The position numbers and the translations under genes are program-made. 64,000 nucleotides of DNA from Gammaproteobacteria bacterium (GTDB taxonomy: Bacteria > Pseudomonadota > Gammaproteobacteria > Competibacterales > Competibacteraceae), in NCBI GenBank assembly GCA_024235095.1, contig JACKNC010000001.1, forward strand, positions 2,207,501 through 2,271,500, given 5' to 3'. Under the pieces are notes generated by a model. That model was not told where the DNA came from. It worked only from the letters and a program-made list of their open reading frames with translations, and searched no databases. Shown piece by piece: positions 60,250-64,000 of this stretch (position 1 is its first letter; each line of letters opens with the position of its first letter).

Positions 60250-63068
60250 GCCTTAATGGCTAATCCAGAACAACAAGGATTGAAACAACTGACCAAAGCG
60301 GTCAATGACTACAAGACGAAGGCCTTAATGGCTAATCCAGAACAACAAGGATTGAAACGTAAACTCATCGGGCTCTACGAAAAGAAAACCGCTGGGCCTT
60401 AATGGCTAATCCAGAACAACAAGGATTGAAACTACTGCGCAAGGGGCGCATCGCCGATGCGCGTATCGCGCCTTAATGGCTAATCCAGAACAACAAGGAT
60501 TGAAACTTTAAGCCGATGATCCCACTGATATCGATGGACGTGGCCTTAATGGCTAATCCAGAACAACAAGGATTGAAACGTGTCAGGGATCGAGGTCTCT
60601 TGCAGCCCGGTGGGGAGCCTTAATGGCTAATCCAGAACAACAAGGATTGAAACATGGATATCGATTTGTGAACGCTGAGGTTCCTTCGCCTTAATGGCTA
60701 ATCCAGAACAACAAGGATTGAAACGAAAGTCCGGGGCCAGCGTGGGCGCAATCACCAGCGGCCTTAATGGCTAATCCAGAACAACAAGGATTGAAACCCT
60801 TGACCTGCTCTTGCGCCAGCAGAGCATCCAGCGGGGCCTTAATGGCTAATCCAGAACAACAAGGATTGAAACATCGATTATCCACCATGTGGGGGCAAAT
60901 TGTTCGCGTGCCTTAATGGCTAATCCAGAACAACAAGGATTGAAACCAATTGCAGGGGAATCAACGCGAATTGCTGGCGATGCCTTAATGGCTAATCCAG
61001 AACAACAAGGATTGAAACTATTAAAGTCCTCCAGCCAGACCGTAGTCTCTTGCGGGCCTTAATGGCTAATCCAGAACAACAAGGATTGAAACATTTTTAG
61101 TGTCGCCCCCAACGTGGGCGTGGGCGTGGGCGGCCTTAATGGCTAATCCAGAACAACAAGGATTGAAACTTTGTACGGACTTTGGCGCGAAATCGCCTGT
61201 CGCATCGCCTTAATGGCTAATCCAGAACAACAAGGATTGAAACACCCGACCGCAGGCGTGAACAGCAACTCGGCGTCCAGCCTTAATGGCTAATCCAGAA
61301 CAACAAGGATTGAAACTCCTGCTGCAATTGTATCTACGGAGCCAACGCATTGCCTTAATGGCTAATCCAGAACAACAAGGATTGAAACGCCAGTGGAAAG
61401 TCGATGCCGATTTGACGCCTGCCGCCTTAATGGCTAATCCAGAACAACAAGGATTGAAACGCTTCCATGAGCGCCAAATGCGCCAAAACCGTGCTGGCCT
61501 TAATGGCTAATCCAGAACAACAAGGATTGAAACGTGAGGGTCTGGAGTTCGGCAATGGGCAGGGCGTCTTGCCTTAATGGCTAATCCAGAACAACAAGGA
61601 TTGAAACTCCACGGCATTGAGTAGTTCGCGTTCTTGAAAAGCTGCCTTAATGGCTAATCCAGAACAACAAGGATTGAAACGAAAATAAGCTGATGGCCCG
61701 CTTGATTGAGGAAATGCCTTAATGGCTAATCCAGAACAACAAGGATTGAAACAGTTGCTGGCGCAAGAGTTGCGCTTTTTCATCCGCTGCCTTAATGGCT
61801 AATCCAGAACAACAAGGATTGAAACGGTTAAGACCGGCGTCAGCACCTTGCCGACCGTCTGCCTTAATGGCTAATCCAGAACAACAAGGATTGAAACTTG
61901 ACCACGACCAGGGACTGCGGCCCAATCTCTTGTGCCTTAATGGCTAATCCAGAACAACAAGGATTGAAACCTGTGTAGAGCGCTTGCAATACGATCTTCG
62001 ATTTTGGCCTTAATGGCTAATCCAGAACAACAAGGATTGAAACGCGTCGCTGCTAATGCCAGTCCCACCGGTGGATTTGGCCTTAATGGCTAATCCAGAA
62101 CAACAAGGATTGAAACCGTTAGTTCCCGCGCCAGTCGATGGCGCTTGATGATTGCCTTAATGGCTAATCCAGAACAACAAGGATTGAAACTAAGCAGTCA
62201 TAGACTGAACATCAACCCAAGTTCCAGGCCTTAATGGCTAATCCAGAACAACAAGGATTGAAACTTGTTTACGCTCACAGAGGGAGACGGAGTTGTGATT
62301 GCCTTAATGGCTAATCCAGAACAACAAGGATTGAAACTATGTGATCGTAGGATAAGCCAATGCTACTTGATTTGCCTTAATGGCTAATCCAGAACAACAA
62401 GGATTGAAACCTGGCTGACCTTCTCGGTCACCGTGCCAACAAGTTTGCCTTAATGGCTAATCCAGAACAACAAGGATTGAAACATGCCACGCGCGGCTGC
62501 TTTCAGGCGTTGCGGGTTGCCTTAATGGCTAATCCAGAACAACAAGGATTGAAACTTCAGGTAGAGTGTCTCGCGGCCACGCCGCGCAAGGGGCCTTAAT
62601 GGCTAATCCAGAACAACAAGGATTGAAACCGCGAGAAGTACGGTGAGGCCGCGATGGCAGCGCTGCCTTAATGGCTAATCCAGAACAACAAGGATTGAAA
62701 CTAGCGATCGCTGTATTCCAGATGATTGGCGGCGAAGGGCCTTAATGGCTAATCCAGAACAACAAGGATTGAAACGGTTGGCCCGATCCACGGTTGCCGC
62801 AAGTTTCCGAGCCTTAATGGCTAATCCAGAACAACAAGGATTGAAACATTTTATAAAGTGACACTTACCAAAGCCGCAAAACCGCCTTAATGGCTAATCC
62901 AGAACAACAAGGATTGAAACCTTCAATTGCTGGTGTCGGCAAAGGACGAAGCCAGCGCCTTAATGGCTAATCCAGAACAACAAGGATTGAAACCCCATCC
63001 TGATTGAGCGTCATCGTGATGCTTTTTGCGCGCCTTAATGGCTAATCCAGAACAACAAGGATTGTACC
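60250..63068 (+). CRISPR. CRISPR array, 39 repeats of 37 bp, 38 spacers
   Basis: The repeat begins GCCTTAATGGCTAATCCAGA and ends ACAACAAGGATTGAAAC (37 bp). Repeats start at 60250, 60322, 60396, 60470, 60543 and so on to 63032, 71-77 bases apart, giving spacers of 34-40 bp. By eye all are identical except the last, whose 3' end reads ATTGTACCC in place of ATTGAAAC, marking the leader-distal end. GATTGAAAC ends are common to type I-B and III-B arrays, so both modules can plausibly use it. No two spacers looked alike to me; targets were not searched. Confidence 0.97.
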
Positions 63069-63071
63069 CGT

Positions 63072-63365
63072 TCACACCCCCTGCATAACGGGAGTGGGTA
63101 GAGAGGCCAAGGGGCGTCCGGCGCGGCGATCGGCAATGGCGTCACGCAGGTAGGGCCATAGGGAATGACCCCGCTGTCGACAGGTCGTGATGACACTGGC
63201 CAACACGGTGAAGGTGCGCGAACCGGTCGGGGTGCGGGTGCCGTGGCTGATTTTGCGCAGAATCACCCAGTGACGCAGCGCCCGTTCCGCCTCGTTGTTG
63301 GTCAGAGGCAACGTAGGATGGTGCAGGACCTGGAAGATCACGTCCCAATTGTGAACTTGCGGCAA
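63072..63365 (-). pseudogene. IS66-family transposase, C-terminal fragment
   Basis: QVLHHPTLPLTNNEAERALRHWVILRKISHGTRTPTGSRTFTVLASVITTCRQRG is the classic IS66 TnpC C-terminus. Its 5' part is missing because an IS21-type end starts right there (about 63366). Its 3' end lies four bases from the last, decayed CRISPR repeat. Confidence 0.9.
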
Positions 63366-63366
63366 T

Positions 63367-63441
63367 ATGGAGCCATTTCAATTGCGGCGTAATGGAGCCA
63401 TTTCAATTGCGGCGTAATGGAGCCATTTCAATTGCGGCGTA
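63367..63441. repeat. Three tandem 25-bp repeats at IS21-type element end
   Basis: Three exact copies of ATGGAGCCATTTCAATTGCG + GCGTA-type units (25 bp each), then a shorter fourth start at 63442. Multiple terminal repeats are typical of IS21 ends, where the transposase binds. The istA gene follows at 63569. Confidence 0.8.
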
Positions 63442-63568
63442 ATGGAGCCAATGGATTTTCGGTATCCAGGAGCCACTGCGTTGCTGTTTGAGGGGTTCGA
63501 ACTTTCGTGAACCGGCTATCCTCCCGGCTTTTTTGTCGGGAGATCGCCATGAGTAACCGGAGGTTCGA

Positions 63569-64000
63569 ATGTACCAATATCGACAAGTCTTGGTGCGGAT
63601 GCGCCAGGGGGATTCGGATCGGGCGATCGCCCGATCGCGACTCATGGGGCGCAAGAAGGTCGCCCAGCTGCGCGCCCTGGCCCAAGAGCGAGGTTGGTTG
63701 GCGCCCGCTGCGGCCTTACCCGAAGATGCCATGCTGGCGACCTTATTCCCACGCCGGGAAGGGTTACCGAGTCAGTGCGTGTCCAGCCTGGAACCGTGGC
63801 GCGCGCAGATCATGGCCTGGCGAGAGGAAGGCATCCAGGGCACGACCATCCATACGGCCCTGGTCCGCCGCTACGGTTACACGGGGAGTTACTCCGCCGT
63901 CCATCGGTTCCTCAAGTCGTTGCCGTCGGCGGCGCCGGACGTGCCCCTGCGGCTGCGTTTCAAGCCCGGCGAGGCCGCCCAAGTGGATTTCGGCGTGGGG
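63569..64000 (+). CDS. istA: IS21-family transposase IstA, N-terminal part (runs off window)
   Basis: 144 codons visible from ATG 63569, with GGAGG five bases or so upstream, no stop up to the window end. YQYRQVLVRMRQGDSDRAIARSRLMGRKKVAQLR is the IS21 helix-turn-helix, YGYTGSYSAVHRFLKS the second, and the last residues FKPGEAAQVDFGVG open the DDE core with its first Asp. The helper ATPase istB is beyond the window. Confidence 0.92.
   Translation, partial: MYQYRQVLVRMRQGDSDRAIARSRLMGRKKVAQLRALAQERGWLAPAAALPEDAMLATLFPRREGLPSQCVSSLEPWRAQIMAWREEGIQGTTIHTALVRRYGYTGSYSAVHRFLKSLPSAAPDVPLRLRFKPGEAAQVDFGVG

Noticed and set aside
60691..61925. Open frames across the CRISPR array on both strands (for example 60691-60888 and 61719-61925 minus, 61286-61510 plus)
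   Set aside because: They only translate repeats and spacers; the peptide FNPCCSGLAIKA recurs because the repeat does.

Overview
The window is a piece of a gammaproteobacterial chromosome with moderately high GC and mostly dense coding. The cluster rpsF-priB-rpsR-(DUF2232)-rplI followed by dnaB and alr, the type II secretion genes gspC-gspD-gspE, and orn, psd, prmB, hemN and recB all fit this class. Abundant small mobile elements and a NAD-linked hydrogenase gene set recall Competibacter-like bacteria, but that genus-level guess rests on memory only.

Layout. 1-3.6 kb: type II secretion genes on the minus strand. 3.7-6 kb: thioesterase, a truncated DUF502 remnant, a two-domain sulfurtransferase and oligoribonuclease. 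6-9 kb: a sugar ABC importer (two permeases plus a binding lipoprotein, no ATPase). 9-10.5 kb: a gene graveyard with a PD-(D/E)XK/AAA-ATPase-like fragment and a DUF2887-type gene broken by two different miniature elements. 10.6-25.9 kb: housekeeping (recB, psd, prmB, hemN, alr, dnaB, rplI, rpsR, priB, rpsF, cysE, an IscU-like gene, iscA, patB). 26-30 kb: an AT-rich predicted nuclease gene and hoxF-hoxU-hoxY without hoxH. 30-37.9 kb: M23 peptidase, cupin, phosphatase-like, PEBP-like and FAD-oxidase genes, then gatB-gatA-gatC. 37.9-38.8 kb: palindromes, a Mu-type head-protein fragment and an IS630 remnant, followed by an SRAP (YedK) gene.

39.9-63.1 kb is a large CRISPR-Cas island on the plus strand. 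A type III-B module comes first: a CARF/winged-helix protein of the NE0113 family, a CARF-HEPN (DxTHG) predicted RNase, Csx16, then cmr1 to cmr6. cmr4 is split by a complete IS630-family element and cmr3 carries an in-frame repeat. A FitAB/VapBC-like toxin-antitoxin pair with a frameshifted toxin lies between the modules on the opposite strand. A type I-B-like module follows (cas8b-cas7-cas5-cas3-cas6-cas1-cas2-cas4), then one array of 39 repeats of 37 bp. The type III-B module has no cas6, cas1 or cas2 nearby, so it probably borrows crRNAs from this array. The distal array end abuts an IS66 fragment invaded by an IS21-type element that runs off the window.

The most interesting signals are the signalling branch (cyclase-competent Cas10, CARF effectors and a Csx16 candidate off-switch) retained next to a broken cmr4; a CAAGCTTG dyad placed about 75-100 bp ahead of three cas gene starts, which could be the operator of the CARF/winged-helix protein; a repeat-like hairpin ahead of cas8b beside a toxin-antitoxin locus; and an IscU-like protein lacking the first conserved cluster-ligand cysteine.
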